Counted from the first letter of the stretch, positions 34,082-42,291 are shown. The stretch: 64,000 nucleotides of DNA from Bacillota bacterium (GCA_023455425.1 JAEYCM010000006.1:30184-94183); one strand, 5' to 3'. Made by a program: numbers and translations. Notes: generated by a model not told the origin, from the sequence alone.

Positions 34082-35056
34082 ATGAATAGTAACGCAAGAG
34101 TTTTCGGTCAGCGGGTATTTCAGACCCTCACCAAGCAGAAGGCGATCCTTGCGATCCTCGCGATGCTCGTCATCATGCTGTTTTTTGATACCCAATTCTA
34201 TACGGCTTATAATTTTCTCAACATGCTAAGAGACGCTTCCATCAATGTCATCATCGCGTTCGGCGTGACGCTGGCGGTCATCTGCGGCGGCTGCGATCTT
34301 TCGGTCGGCAGCGTGATGTGCCTTTCGGGAATACTGGCGGTGCAGATGATGAACGCGGGCACGAATATGTGGCTGGCCATTGTGCTTGCCATAGGTTCCG
34401 GCGCTGCGGTGGGCTTTGTGAACGGTTTCCTGGTGGTGCAGCAGAGGACGGAGCCCTTCATTATCACATTGGGCATGGGCATGCTGCTAAAGGGTGTGAC
34501 CCAGCAGATGACCGACGCGCACCCGGTTTCCTGCAAGAATCCGATGTTTATGAAGATATCAAACGGCAAGCTGATTGCCGATATCCCCAACCTTGCCATC
34601 ATCATGCTCATACTCGGCGTGCTGGTCTACCTGTTGCTGCGGTTTACCAGCTACGGCAGGAACTGCTATGCCATCGGCGGCGATTACGAGGTGGCAAAGT
34701 ATTCGGGCATTAACGTCGTGCGCACCAAATGGGTTGCATTTATATTGAGCGGCGTTGCCGCGGCGATTGCGGGGGTATTGCTTTCCTCCAAGCTCAATAC
34801 CGGTTCCTCTATTTACGGGGATGAAACCGCGCTCATCGTCAATTGCGGTGTAGTGATCGGCGGTACGTCGTTTGCGGGCGGTGTTGGCGGGGTGGTGCAG
34901 AGCTTTGTGGGCCTGATGGTGCTCCAACTCCTGACCAACTGCATGAACATGCTCGGCATCGCACCATATCTGCAGCAGGTGTGTCAGGGCGTTGTAATCG
35001 TTGCGATCATTTGGCTGGATTGCTTCGGAATGAAACGCAAGAGGGAAGCGGTGTGA
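34082..35056 (+). CDS. Ribose-type sugar ABC importer permease 2
   Basis: 324 residues from the ATG at 34082, preceded by AGAGGTGA; an in-frame ATG 75 bases earlier lies inside the preceding gene. It carries 'VICGGCDLSVGSVM' near residue 63, 'AIGGDYEVAKYSGINV' near residue 200 and 'GVVIGGTSFAGGVGGV' near residue 260. It is only moderately similar to permease 1, so the importer is probably a heterodimer. It is the last gene of the locus and is followed by a terminator. Confidence 0.92.
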   Translation: MNSNARVFGQRVFQTLTKQKAILAILAMLVIMLFFDTQFYTAYNFLNMLRDASINVIIAFGVTLAVICGGCDLSVGSVMCLSGILAVQMMNAGTNMWLAIVLAIGSGAAVGFVNGFLVVQQRTEPFIITLGMGMLLKGVTQQMTDAHPVSCKNPMFMKISNGKLIADIPNLAIIMLILGVLVYLLLRFTSYGRNCYAIGGDYEVAKYSGINVVRTKWVAFILSGVAAAIAGVLLSSKLNTGSSIYGDETALIVNCGVVIGGTSFAGGVGGVVQSFVGLMVLQLLTNCMNMLGIAPYLQQVCQGVVIVAIIWLDCFGMKRKREAV

Positions 35057-35070
35057 TTTTTGTACGAGGT

Positions 35071-35108
35071 AAAAAGCGGAACGGCGTATCAGCGCGTTCC
35101 GCTTTTTT
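35071..35108 (+). terminator. Rho-independent terminator of the second catabolic locus
   Basis: The stem AAAAAGCGGAACG (35071-35083) pairs with CGTTCCGCTTTTT (35095-35107) and continues into a T-run. It lies 15 bases after the permease stop. Confidence 0.9.
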
Positions 35109-35347
35109 CTATCCCATGATAGCAGGGCGAAAAAGCAGACATTGGCTATAATATGTTTTGATGCAAGTGAAATTTGGAGAAAAGCTCTAAAAATCGGAAG
35201 TTTTCTTTAGATAAGAAAAGATAATCGAAGAAAGTTGCTTGGGCGGGATAAATCTGATTTATAAAACAGATAATCGGTCATGATAATTCAATTGGATGGA
35301 TTGTTGGCGGATCAGGTTAAAAACAGATCCTGATGGAGGAGATTACT

Positions 35348-35758
35348 ATGGAAAAGCAGTCTGTACAAGACACAAAATCCCCGTCCCAATTAATCGACGA
35401 GAGAATTAAAGAACTGGGCGACTGGCGGGGCCAGATGCTTTCAAAGGTGCGGACCTTGATCAGGCAGGTCGATCCGGAAGCGGTCGAGGAGTGGAAGTGG
35501 AGGGGGACTCCTGTGTGGTCTCACGACGGGATGATATGTACCGGGGAGACGTATAAGAATGCTGTGAAGCTGACTTTCGCTAAAGGAGCATCGCTGGAGG
35601 ACCCCGCGCATATGTTCAACGCGGGCCTCGAGGGGAACGAGAGGAGAGCCATCGACTTCCACGAGGGAGACGGGATGGATGAGGAGGCGCTTAAGCAGCT
35701 GATCCTTGCTGCCGTTGCCTTAAATAAGTCCAGCCGCAGGACTCCCCGTAAAGGGTGA
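35348..35758 (+). CDS. DUF1801-domain protein
   Basis: 136 residues from the ATG at 35348 (GGAGG eight bases upstream). The sequence 'EWKWRGTPVWSHDGMICTG' followed by 'VKLTFAKGASLEDP' is typical of the DUF1801/YdhG family, small proteins with a frataxin-like fold. Some members have been proposed as iron chaperones, but function is unproven. It is the first gene of a run of small stand-alone genes. The 239 bases upstream hold only a weak TATAAT at 35147 and a direct repeat AGATAATCG at 35219 and 35268. Confidence 0.8.
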   Translation: MEKQSVQDTKSPSQLIDERIKELGDWRGQMLSKVRTLIRQVDPEAVEEWKWRGTPVWSHDGMICTGETYKNAVKLTFAKGASLEDPAHMFNAGLEGNERRAIDFHEGDGMDEEALKQLILAAVALNKSSRRTPRKG

Positions 35759-35859
35759 GCTTTTCTGTCAACAGAGGCTCGTGCCTAAAACGGATCGATA
35801 ACAGAGAGCGTGTTGAAGACAAGCTTCCGGATACGATTCTTATTTCAGGAGGGAACAAC

Positions 35860-36231
35860 ATGGAAGTTTTTGCAGAATATTTAGCGCGTATTGATAATCC
35901 GCAGCATCGGGTCCGAATGGAAGAGGTCTTGGGCTGGGTCGCTAAGAGATTTCCAAATTTAGCGTCGAGAATTGCGTGGAATCAGTCTATGTTTACCGAT
36001 CATGGCACATTTGTTATCGGCTTTAGCATAGCCAAAAAACATATGGCCGTCGCCCCTGAAAAGGCCGGAATTGATCATTTTTCCAGTGAAATTGTAAAGG
36101 CTGGCTATGATCACAGCAAAGAGTTGGTACGTATCCCGTGGGATGGTCCTGTTGATTTCTCATTGCTCGAAAAAATAATTACATTTAATATTTCAGATAA
36201 GGCAGGGTGTTCAACTTTCTGGAGGAAATAG
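35860..36231 (+). CDS. DUF1801-domain protein (iron-chaperone-like, YdhG group)
   Basis: 123 residues from the ATG at 35860, preceded by AGGAGGG; the frame is open 105 bases further but without a ribosome site. 'IAWNQSMFTDHGTFVIGFS' and 'KKHMAVAPE' match the DUF1801 subgroup annotated as iron chaperones. It is a second, divergent member right after the one at 35348, with a clearly more AT-rich codon choice, suggesting independent acquisition rather than recent duplication. Confidence 0.8.
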   Translation: MEVFAEYLARIDNPQHRVRMEEVLGWVAKRFPNLASRIAWNQSMFTDHGTFVIGFSIAKKHMAVAPEKAGIDHFSSEIVKAGYDHSKELVRIPWDGPVDFSLLEKIITFNISDKAGCSTFWRK

Positions 36232-36384
36232 AATAGCCCATCAAGTTACGGGCCGCGCGATGGGCATACCGGGAGGATCCGCTATAATCATGCAATGCGC
36301 TTGTTAAAGTGGTTCATTATGGTAATATAAATATCAACATACGTGATATACACCTATCCGGGCTGGACCAGGAGGGCTAATTGT

Positions 36385-36676
36385 ATGAGACCAAAAATCA
36401 AGCTGCAGAGTGTGGTTTTGGATTGCAGGCAGCCTGCGGAACTTGCAAAATTCTACTGCGATCTTCTGGGTGGAGAAATAGTCTATTGGGGAACAAACAA
36501 AAATGGAGCACCTCGATTTTTCGGTTGAGGATATAGAAGCATCCGTTGAGTTTGCGCTCTCACTGGGGGCGACGAAACCGCTCGCGCAATATTGGCAACC
36601 GGAATGGGGCCCGCAATGGGTGACGCTTATTGACCCCGCAGGTCATCCGTTTTGTTTCTGCGCGCATGATGTATAA
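36385..36676 (+). pseudogene. Broken VOC (glyoxalase/bleomycin-resistance) family gene
   Basis: From the ATG at 36385 (GGAGG upstream) the frame encodes a normal VOC start ('VVLDCRQPAELAKFYCDLLGGE') but stops at 36526-36528. A second frame from about 36504 encodes the expected VOC end: 'MEHLDFSVEDIEASVEFALS' through 'WVTLIDPAGHPFCFCAHDV', stopping at 36676. The middle strand pair normally between these parts, roughly 40 residues, is missing. An internal deletion that also shifted the frame near 36500 explains this. Confidence 0.8.
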
Positions 36677-36719
36677 AGGAGTAATCAATGCTCTCTAAAA
36701 TGGGAAGGATGGACCAGGG

Positions 36720-37031
36720 ATGAAAGTTATTATGTATGGCGCGGAGATTTGTCCGGATTGTGCTGAGGTAAAGGGGATATTGACGGGATCGGCTGCAACT
36801 GAGCTGGAGTATAGGGATATCACAAAAAGCACAAAAACATTAAAGGAGTTCCTCCTTTATCGCGATCATGATGAAATATTTGCTCCGGTAATTGAAGAAG
36901 GCAGGATCGGCATTCCATTTTTTATTTTGGAGGATGGTACCAAGACGTTTGAAATACATGATTTCTTAGAGGTGGAAGAACCGATACAGGCCGGGAACTC
37001 CTGCTCTGTTGATGGCAAAGGATATTGCTGA
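36720..37031 (+). CDS. Glutaredoxin/thioredoxin-fold protein with CPDC motif
   Basis: 103 residues. 'MYGAEICPDCAEVKG' places a redox Cys11-Pro-Asp-Cys14 at the start of the first helix, and 'IGIPFFILEDG' supplies the cis-proline strand. Length and layout match glutaredoxin-related proteins of Clostridia. A C-terminal pair (Cys94, Cys103) is extra. It is probably a small thiol-disulfide reductase. The ATG has AGGGA close upstream, only a fair site. A terminator follows. Confidence 0.8.
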   Translation: MKVIMYGAEICPDCAEVKGILTGSAATELEYRDITKSTKTLKEFLLYRDHDEIFAPVIEEGRIGIPFFILEDGTKTFEIHDFLEVEEPIQAGNSCSVDGKGYC

Positions 37032-37074
37032 TTCGTTTGCTATTCTGGAGCTCCCCAAAGTCCAGTCTACTACA

Positions 37075-37111
37075 AAAACGAGCCTTGGCTTCCGCCGCGG
37101 CCCGTTTTTTT
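37075..37111 (+). terminator. Rho-independent terminator
   Basis: The stem AAAACG-A-GCC (37075-37084) pairs with GGC-C-CGTTTT (37099-37108) and is followed by further T residues. It ends the glutaredoxin-like gene before the convergent DUF3021 gene. Confidence 0.75.
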
Positions 37112-37163
37112 GATGAAACAACTCCCTCAGACTTTTCTGCGCCTGTCGAATAGCGGCAGTGCC

Positions 37164-37583
37164 TCATTCCTCGCCGTTATCGGCATATTCTTTGAGTTTT
37201 TCGTTGATCCGTTGCGCATCCGCTTTCATTTGCTGCCGCTGTACCGAAAAGATCAGCGCGTATATTCCGAAAAACGCCGCGAGAAATACGATAACTCCCA
37301 TGATGCTTTTATCATACCAGTTGAAAATCCAGCCCGTGGCAAGGTAGCAGGGGAGCAGAAGAATAAGCTCGGCGGCAACATAACCGGCTGTGGATTTGAC
37401 GTTGACGCGCGACATAATAAGCATATCAATCAGAAGAAACAGCGCCGACGCGCCGCCAATCTGTATGATGGCGCCAAGCCTTAGCTGGTCGTCCCCCTGG
37501 ATGAGCTTGATTGCCGTGAGAAAAAGGATGATGAGGGCAAACGCCTGCGCCCATATTTTGAAATGCTTTGTGATACCGTTCAT
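37164..37583 (-). CDS. DUF3021 membrane protein
   Basis: 139 residues with four predicted membrane segments (about residues 10-28, 38-57, 68-88 and 94-113) and a charged C-terminal tail ('RQQMKADAQRINEKLKEY'). This matches DUF3021, a family almost always next to a LytTR regulator, as here (10-bp gap). By analogy with other LytTR-membrane protein pairs, it may restrain or sense for the regulator. Confidence 0.8.
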   Translation of the reverse strand: MNGITKHFKIWAQAFALIILFLTAIKLIQGDDQLRLGAIIQIGGASALFLLIDMLIMSRVNVKSTAGYVAAELILLLPCYLATGWIFNWYDKSIMGVIVFLAAFFGIYALIFSVQRQQMKADAQRINEKLKEYADNGEE

Positions 37584-37593
37584 TGTTTTCCTC

Positions 37594-38037
37594 CTATAAC
37601 CCTAATTTTTCTTTCAACGCGGCCACATAATGCCGGTTGATGATCTGTGCCTCGCCGTTGCGCATAAACGCCTTCAGGCGGTGATTGTCCAAAGGCGTTA
37701 CGCTTTTGATAAGGACCGCGTTTACAATGCAGCTTTTCGAAACTCGCACAAACGTGCTGTTTGTAAGCTTCCCTTCCAACTCATTTAGTCTTTGCGCGCA
37801 TTCGTAAACATTGCTTGCGCAGTAAACAAACGTCTTTTTATCCACCGACTCTAAATAAAAAATGTTTGAAAGCGGGAGCAGGCGCGAAGTACCTTCCGCC
37901 TTGACCGCGATCGCATCCGAACGGACGCGTATGTACTCTACGATCCTCCTTAAATTGTCGTTTACCCTTTCGCACCGAAGGGTGATCTCCGGCTCCCTGT
38001 ATTCAGGGCTTTCTTCGATCATAAGCTTTATATTCAT
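37594..38037 (-). CDS. LytTR-domain transcriptional regulator
   Basis: 147 residues from the ATG at 38037, which has AGGAAAGGATG upstream. A short N-terminal region (1-45) is followed by a LytTR DNA-binding domain at about residues 48-145 ('LSNIFYLESVDKKTFVYC', 'FVRVSKSCIVNAVLIKSV', 'INRHYVAALKEKL'). There is no receiver domain. With DUF3021 it forms a self-contained two-gene unit from the promoter at 38066-38095. Confidence 0.9.
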   Translation of the reverse strand: MNIKLMIEESPEYREPEITLRCERVNDNLRRIVEYIRVRSDAIAVKAEGTSRLLPLSNIFYLESVDKKTFVYCASNVYECAQRLNELEGKLTNSTFVRVSKSCIVNAVLIKSVTPLDNHRLKAFMRNGEAQIINRHYVAALKEKLGL

Positions 38038-38065
38038 AGCACCATCCTTTCCTGTTATTGGGTTA

Positions 38066-38095
38066 AGTATAATTTGCCATGCCGCATGCTTGCAA
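38066..38095 (-). promoter_or_regulatory. Promoter of the LytTR-DUF3021 pair
   Basis: On the minus strand TTGCAA (38095-38090), an 18-bp spacer and TATACT (38071-38066). It gives a leader of about 22 bases. The remaining gap up to 38335 shows a TATAAT at 38229-38234 that could serve the plus-strand gene, with only a weak -35. Confidence 0.5.
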
Positions 38096-38335
38096 TAAAT
38101 CCGGCGTGACCTGCCATTTATGCCCACCAAACTGCCCTAAGACGCAACGAAAACTCCATGCTGTGCCGGGCTGTCAGTTGTCCCGCATTTTTTTAATCCG
38201 CATCTTTTCTAACCTGTCGGCCTCAAGATATAATAAGACGATGGTTCGGCTGGATAAGATTGCTTCAATAAGATCTATTCCAGATTACCTGTTCACCGTA
38301 GCTTCCGAATATGGCTGCAAATGAAGGAGAAGAAA

Positions 38336-38755
38336 ATGGTCATACCTTACATTACCTTTGCGGGAAATTGCAAGGATGCTTTGGCGTTTTATCAGAATGC
38401 CTTTAAAAGCGAAGTAAAAATGTCCCAACCATATGGAGAATATATTCCTGACGAAATTGAAGCGCCTCCGGCAAACCTCAGTACATGGATTTTGCATGCG
38501 GAAATGGAGATCTGCGGCACGAATTTTTGGTTTGCTGATGAAGTGCAGCAGGGGTCAACCGGCAGCATGATAAAATTAACTGTAGCGGTACCCAACGCGC
38601 AAGAAGCAAACAGCATCTTTGAACGCTTAAAGGAGGGCGGTTATGTGACACTCCCACCGGTTAAAACGTTTTATAGTACATTCCACGCGGCATTAACGGA
38701 TAGGTTTGGGATAAGCTGGAATATTGTTGCCGAAGAATCTCCTGATCAATCATGA
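38336..38755 (+). CDS. PhnB-like VOC-superfamily protein
   Basis: 139 residues from the ATG at 38336, six bases after AAGGAG; an ATG 15 bases earlier would place the ribosome site inside the gene. 'VIPYITFAGNCKDALAFYQ' and 'DRFGISWNI' are the typical start and end of PhnB-like (DUF1338/3-demethylubiquinone-like) VOC proteins. Function of this branch is unknown. Confidence 0.85.
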   Translation: MVIPYITFAGNCKDALAFYQNAFKSEVKMSQPYGEYIPDEIEAPPANLSTWILHAEMEICGTNFWFADEVQQGSTGSMIKLTVAVPNAQEANSIFERLKEGGYVTLPPVKTFYSTFHAALTDRFGISWNIVAEESPDQS

Positions 38756-38788
38756 AAAGACGAACAGAAGATTTCCGGGAGGTGTGTA

Positions 38789-39073
38789 ATGTGCAGGATA
38801 TATGAATTTGAGGCGGAAATCAAAAAGGTGCCGGATATGGACGGCGCATATATTGAAATACCGTTTGACGTAAAGGCGGAGCTTGGAAAGGGAAGAGTTC
38901 CGGTCGCTGCCACATTCGATGGCGAACCATACGAAGGCAGTGTCGTCAGGATGGGAACGCCATGCCATATCATCGGAGTAAGGAAAGACATCCGGGCGAA
39001 AATCCGCAAGCAGCCCGGGGATGTCATCAGGGTAACCATTCAGGAAAGAGTGGCGAAGGATATTGGCGAATGA
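38789..39073 (+). CDS. DUF1905-domain protein
   Basis: 94 residues, close to the full DUF1905 domain: 'YIEIPFDVKAELGKGRVPV' followed by the beta-rich 'HIIGVRKDIRAKIRKQPGD'. The function is unknown. GGGAGGTG precedes the ATG. It overlaps the next gene by 11 bases. Confidence 0.82.
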   Translation: MCRIYEFEAEIKKVPDMDGAYIEIPFDVKAELGKGRVPVAATFDGEPYEGSVVRMGTPCHIIGVRKDIRAKIRKQPGDVIRVTIQERVAKDIGE

Positions 39074-39686
39074 TTCACATCTGATCAAGGAACTTAAACA
39101 TAACTTTCTAAGGCGCAACATTGCGGTGCTTTGGTTTGACGCCTTTGCAGATGTTAAAGCATATCTTTTGGAGAAGATTCCGCTCGATGCTACGATCGGG
39201 ATTGGACATTCAAAGACCCTCCAGAATATGGACATCGCCGAAGCTTTCCGGGCAAGGGGCAATACTGTTTATGATAAGGAGCTTGGGTCAACCGATCAGG
39301 AAGTCAGGCTGCTCAAACGAAACGCGCTTTTGGCGGACTGCTATCTATCAGGAGCCAATGCCGTCTCAATAGACGGCAGAATTGTGAACATAGACCATAG
39401 CGGAAATCGGGTGGCTGCGCTTGCATATGGCCCGGACCGGGTCTTTATTGTGGTAGGGAAAAACAAAATAACGAAAACATATGAAGAGGCCATTGAGAGA
39501 GCCAAGAATGTCGCTTCACCGCAGAATGCAAAAAGGGCAGGATACCATCCGCCATGTGTTTCATCGGGATATTGTACGGATTGTCTTTCACCGGAGCGTG
39601 TATGTAATATCCTATCAACCATTCAGGGGCAGAGTATCAAAGGACGCATGACATTACTTATCGTCAATGAGGACGCCGGTTATTAA
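39063..39686 (+). CDS. LUD-domain (DUF162, LutC/YkgG-like) protein
   Basis: 207 residues. 'ATIGIGHSKTLQNMDI' and 'SGANAVSIDGRIVNIDHSGNRVA' are hallmarks of the LUD family, related to lactate utilisation proteins. A cysteine cluster ('CVSSGYCTDCLSPERVC') near residues 165-181 could bind a metal or an Fe-S cluster; this stand-alone clostridial subgroup commonly has such cysteines. The start is TTG, preceded by AAGGA and overlapping the DUF1905 stop; no in-frame ATG precedes the domain. Confidence 0.85.
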   Translation: MANDSHLIKELKHNFLRRNIAVLWFDAFADVKAYLLEKIPLDATIGIGHSKTLQNMDIAEAFRARGNTVYDKELGSTDQEVRLLKRNALLADCYLSGANAVSIDGRIVNIDHSGNRVAALAYGPDRVFIVVGKNKITKTYEEAIERAKNVASPQNAKRAGYHPPCVSSGYCTDCLSPERVCNILSTIQGQSIKGRMTLLIVNEDAGY

Positions 39687-39708
39687 AATCCTAGTGGGCA
39701 ACAGCCAG

Positions 39709-39740
39709 AGCTATGTTCTATCAAAACATAGCTTTTTTAT
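39709..39740 (+). terminator. Rho-independent terminator
   Basis: A perfect 9-bp stem AGCTATGTT / AACATAGCT (39709-39717 with 39725-39733), a seven-base loop and a T-run. It closes the DUF1905-LUD unit. Confidence 0.88.
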
Positions 39741-39788
39741 TTGGCACATGATAAAGAGAATTTAGCTTTTCTATGACGAATCTGAACG

Positions 39789-39797
39789 TGTTATAAT
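39789..39797 (+). promoter_or_regulatory. Extended -10 promoter for the cysteine-desulfidase-like gene
   Basis: TGTTATAAT gives a TG-n extended -10 with a perfect hexamer (39792-39797); the -35 region is poor. The start would be about 75 bases before the ATG at 39877. Confidence 0.55.
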
Positions 39798-39876
39798 GAA
39801 TATCAAAATAAACTCGAATTTTATTGGTCCTGTGACGCGCTAAGGCACGCGGGCAATCAAAACGGTGAGGGCGAAC

Positions 39877-41151
39877 ATGAATGAACTGATTTGTGAAAAA
39901 TATCTAGCCATACTTGGGGAGGAATTGGTTCCGGCGCTTGGATGTACGGAACCAATCGCCATCGCGTATGCCGCGGCAAAAGCAAAAGAGGTTTTAGGCG
40001 CTTTTCCTTCCAATATAAAGGTTTCTTGCAGCGGCAACATCATCAAGAATGTAAAGAGCGTGGTCGCGCCCAACACCGGAGGATTGAGGGGAATCGAGGT
40101 CAGCGCTTTGGCCGGGGCCGTTGGAGGAAACGCCGATTATGGGATGGAGGTCTTGTCTCATTTAAAAAAGGAACATATTTTAAAAATATCCGAGCTTTTG
40201 GAGAAGGGTATTTGTGAAGTATCGGCGCTGAATACAGATAAAACGCTTCATATTGTGATGGAAGCTTCGGAGGGGAAGGACGCCGTTAAGGTGGAAATAC
40301 AGAACTTCCATACCAACATCGTCAAAATAGAGAAAAATGGACAAGCAATATATGAGAAACCCTCGCTGACGGAAAGTTATTTGGGTAAATTGACCGACCG
40401 GAGCGTTTTAAATGTGGACGATATTTTCTGCTTTGCCGAAACGGTCGATCTTGAAAAGGTAAGGGCCCTGCTGGAACAACAAATCAAAAATAACATGGCC
40501 ATCGCCCGGGAAGGGTTAAAGGGCCAATATGGGGTGGATATCGGCAATACGCTACTAAACGGCGGGGAAGGCAGCGTGTTCAACAAAATGAAGGCATACA
40601 CCGCTTCCGCTTCGGAAGCGCGGATGGGCGGGTCGGAGCTTCCTGTCACCACGAATTCGGGAAGCGGCAACCAAGGGATCGCATCCTCGGTTCCTGTCAT
40701 CCTATACGCACGGGAAAAGGAAATAAGCGAGGAACGGCTGCTCCGGGCGCTTGTGCTGTCCAATCTGTTGACCATCCATCAAAAGACATTGATCGGAAGG
40801 CTTTCGGCATTTTGTGGGGTGGTGAGCGCCTCATGTGCCAGCGGCGCCGCAATCACATACCTGGCGGGCGGGAACCTTACTCAAATTAAGATGACCATTA
40901 CAAACACATTGGCCAATGTTTCCGGCATCGTCTGCGACGGCGCGAAGCCTTCCTGCGGGATCAAAATTGCAGCGAGCCTGGATGCGGCCATTATGGCGCA
41001 TTTGCTGGCGATGAACAACCGGGCCTATCTTCCCGGCGATGGATTGGTGAAAAGCGATATAGAGCATACGATCTCTTCGGTGGGAAGGATGGCGCGCGAC
41101 GGCATGAAAGAAACCGATAAGCAAATCCTTACGATCATGCTGGACTGTTGA
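39877..41151 (+). CDS. UPF0597 / L-cysteine desulfidase (CyuA, YhaM) family protein
   Basis: 424 residues. It has the serine-dehydratase-alpha-like fold, with 'ALGCTEPIAIAYAAAKA' near residue 24, 'TTNSGSGNQGI' near residue 263 and 'CGVVSASCASGAA' and 'CDGAKPSCGIK' near residues 315 and 355. The conserved cysteines could hold a 4Fe-4S cluster as in L-cysteine desulfidase and serine dehydratase. It probably degrades L-cysteine to pyruvate, ammonia and sulfide. The ATG at 39877 is used; an in-frame GTG 12 bases earlier lacks a ribosome site. Monocistronic. Confidence 0.87.
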   Translation: MNELICEKYLAILGEELVPALGCTEPIAIAYAAAKAKEVLGAFPSNIKVSCSGNIIKNVKSVVAPNTGGLRGIEVSALAGAVGGNADYGMEVLSHLKKEHILKISELLEKGICEVSALNTDKTLHIVMEASEGKDAVKVEIQNFHTNIVKIEKNGQAIYEKPSLTESYLGKLTDRSVLNVDDIFCFAETVDLEKVRALLEQQIKNNMAIAREGLKGQYGVDIGNTLLNGGEGSVFNKMKAYTASASEARMGGSELPVTTNSGSGNQGIASSVPVILYAREKEISEERLLRALVLSNLLTIHQKTLIGRLSAFCGVVSASCASGAAITYLAGGNLTQIKMTITNTLANVSGIVCDGAKPSCGIKIAASLDAAIMAHLLAMNNRAYLPGDGLVKSDIEHTISSVGRMARDGMKETDKQILTIMLDC

Positions 41152-41252
41152 TTGTTAGATAAAGGGGCTGCTTGATAGCGGATTGGAGGCTCCATACTTA
41201 TGAGGGTGTATTTCAGCTTTCTATTCAGCGCTTCGAAACTTAGGAGAATACA

Positions 41253-42140
41253 ATGAAGATTGAAACACTCCACACATCTATACCGGAATTTATCGCCTAC
41301 TGTAAAGCGCACCGGCGTGAGCACGACGAATCTTTTTTAGATAATGACTCATTAAGCGAATTCATACCGGATGCCGACAATCCGTCGTATCTGCTGCGCG
41401 GCGATGGGGGAGAGGTACTTGGCGCGGCGTCATTAATACTTGGCGGCTCGTTCCGGAAAAACAAAAAGGGAAGATTTCGGATCCTGCATGCGGAAACTTC
41501 CTCTTTTGATGCGTATGCCGCGCTTTTGAAAGCCACAGTTGCAGGACTTCCCGGGATTGAAACTGTGTACCTGTTCCTGCCTGAGGAAAGGGCGGATGTG
41601 GGCGATATTTTGATCCGGCTGGGATTTGCGATCGACCGGTACGCGTGGGTATTAAGCCGCGGCAGTGAGATTCCCGTACCTGCACCGGTCTTCCCGCTGG
41701 GATACCGGGTGGAACGTCTGCGGGCGGGAATGGACGAGCAACAATGGTGCAGTATCAACAACAGTGCGTTTGCCGGATTTGGCTGGCATACGGAGTTGAC
41801 GCCGGAAATGGCGAAAGCTTCTTTAGAATCGCAGGAGAAGCTGAACGGCGGGATGCTTATACTGTGGGACGGCGCAACGCCGGTCGGCCTCATACAGATC
41901 GAAGCGTTTTCCGATGAAAACAAAGCGGAGATCGGGCCGATCGCGGTGCTGTCGCAGTACCAGGGGATGGGCCTGGGCAGAAACTTGCTGCGTCTTGGAC
42001 TTAGTGCGGCATACGCGGCGGGGTTTGAGAGCGCGGAGCTTTCCGTAAACGGGGAAAACGACAAAGCCGCCGCGCTGTATCTGAGCGAGGGATTTCAAAA
42101 GGATACCCTGATGCTGTGCTACGCCAAACGTTTGGGATGA
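41253..42140 (+). CDS. GNAT-family N-acetyltransferase
   Basis: 295 residues. The acetyl-CoA motif is in the C-terminal third: 'IGPIAVLSQYQGMGLGRNLL' (Q-x-x-G-x-G) and 'LSVNGENDKAAALYLSEGF'. The N-terminal 140 residues look like a degenerate first GNAT-like half, as in mycothiol-synthase-type tandem proteins. The acyl acceptor is unknown. TAGGAG precedes the ATG. Confidence 0.85.
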   Translation: MKIETLHTSIPEFIAYCKAHRREHDESFLDNDSLSEFIPDADNPSYLLRGDGGEVLGAASLILGGSFRKNKKGRFRILHAETSSFDAYAALLKATVAGLPGIETVYLFLPEERADVGDILIRLGFAIDRYAWVLSRGSEIPVPAPVFPLGYRVERLRAGMDEQQWCSINNSAFAGFGWHTELTPEMAKASLESQEKLNGGMLILWDGATPVGLIQIEAFSDENKAEIGPIAVLSQYQGMGLGRNLLRLGLSAAYAAGFESAELSVNGENDKAAALYLSEGFQKDTLMLCYAKRLG

Positions 42141-42262
42141 TGTAAGACGCGGTATTTGCAAACGTTCACCGTATTTTGCCGGACGATGGAAGAAGTTCCG
42201 TATATTGGATACACATTTTTTGCTACCCTCTTTTATTTTACGGATGGATTTGTTAAAATAGG

Positions 42263-42291
42263 TTGTGCGTTGTATATACACAATATATAAT
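42263..42291 (+). promoter_or_regulatory. Sigma-A promoter of the nucleoside uptake operon
   Basis: TTGTGC (42263-42268), a 17-bp spacer and TATAAT (42286-42291). The spacer holds an almost perfect inverted repeat, TTGTATATACACAA (42270-42283), a good position for a repressor. The leader to the ATG at 42333 is about 35 bases. Confidence 0.65.
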
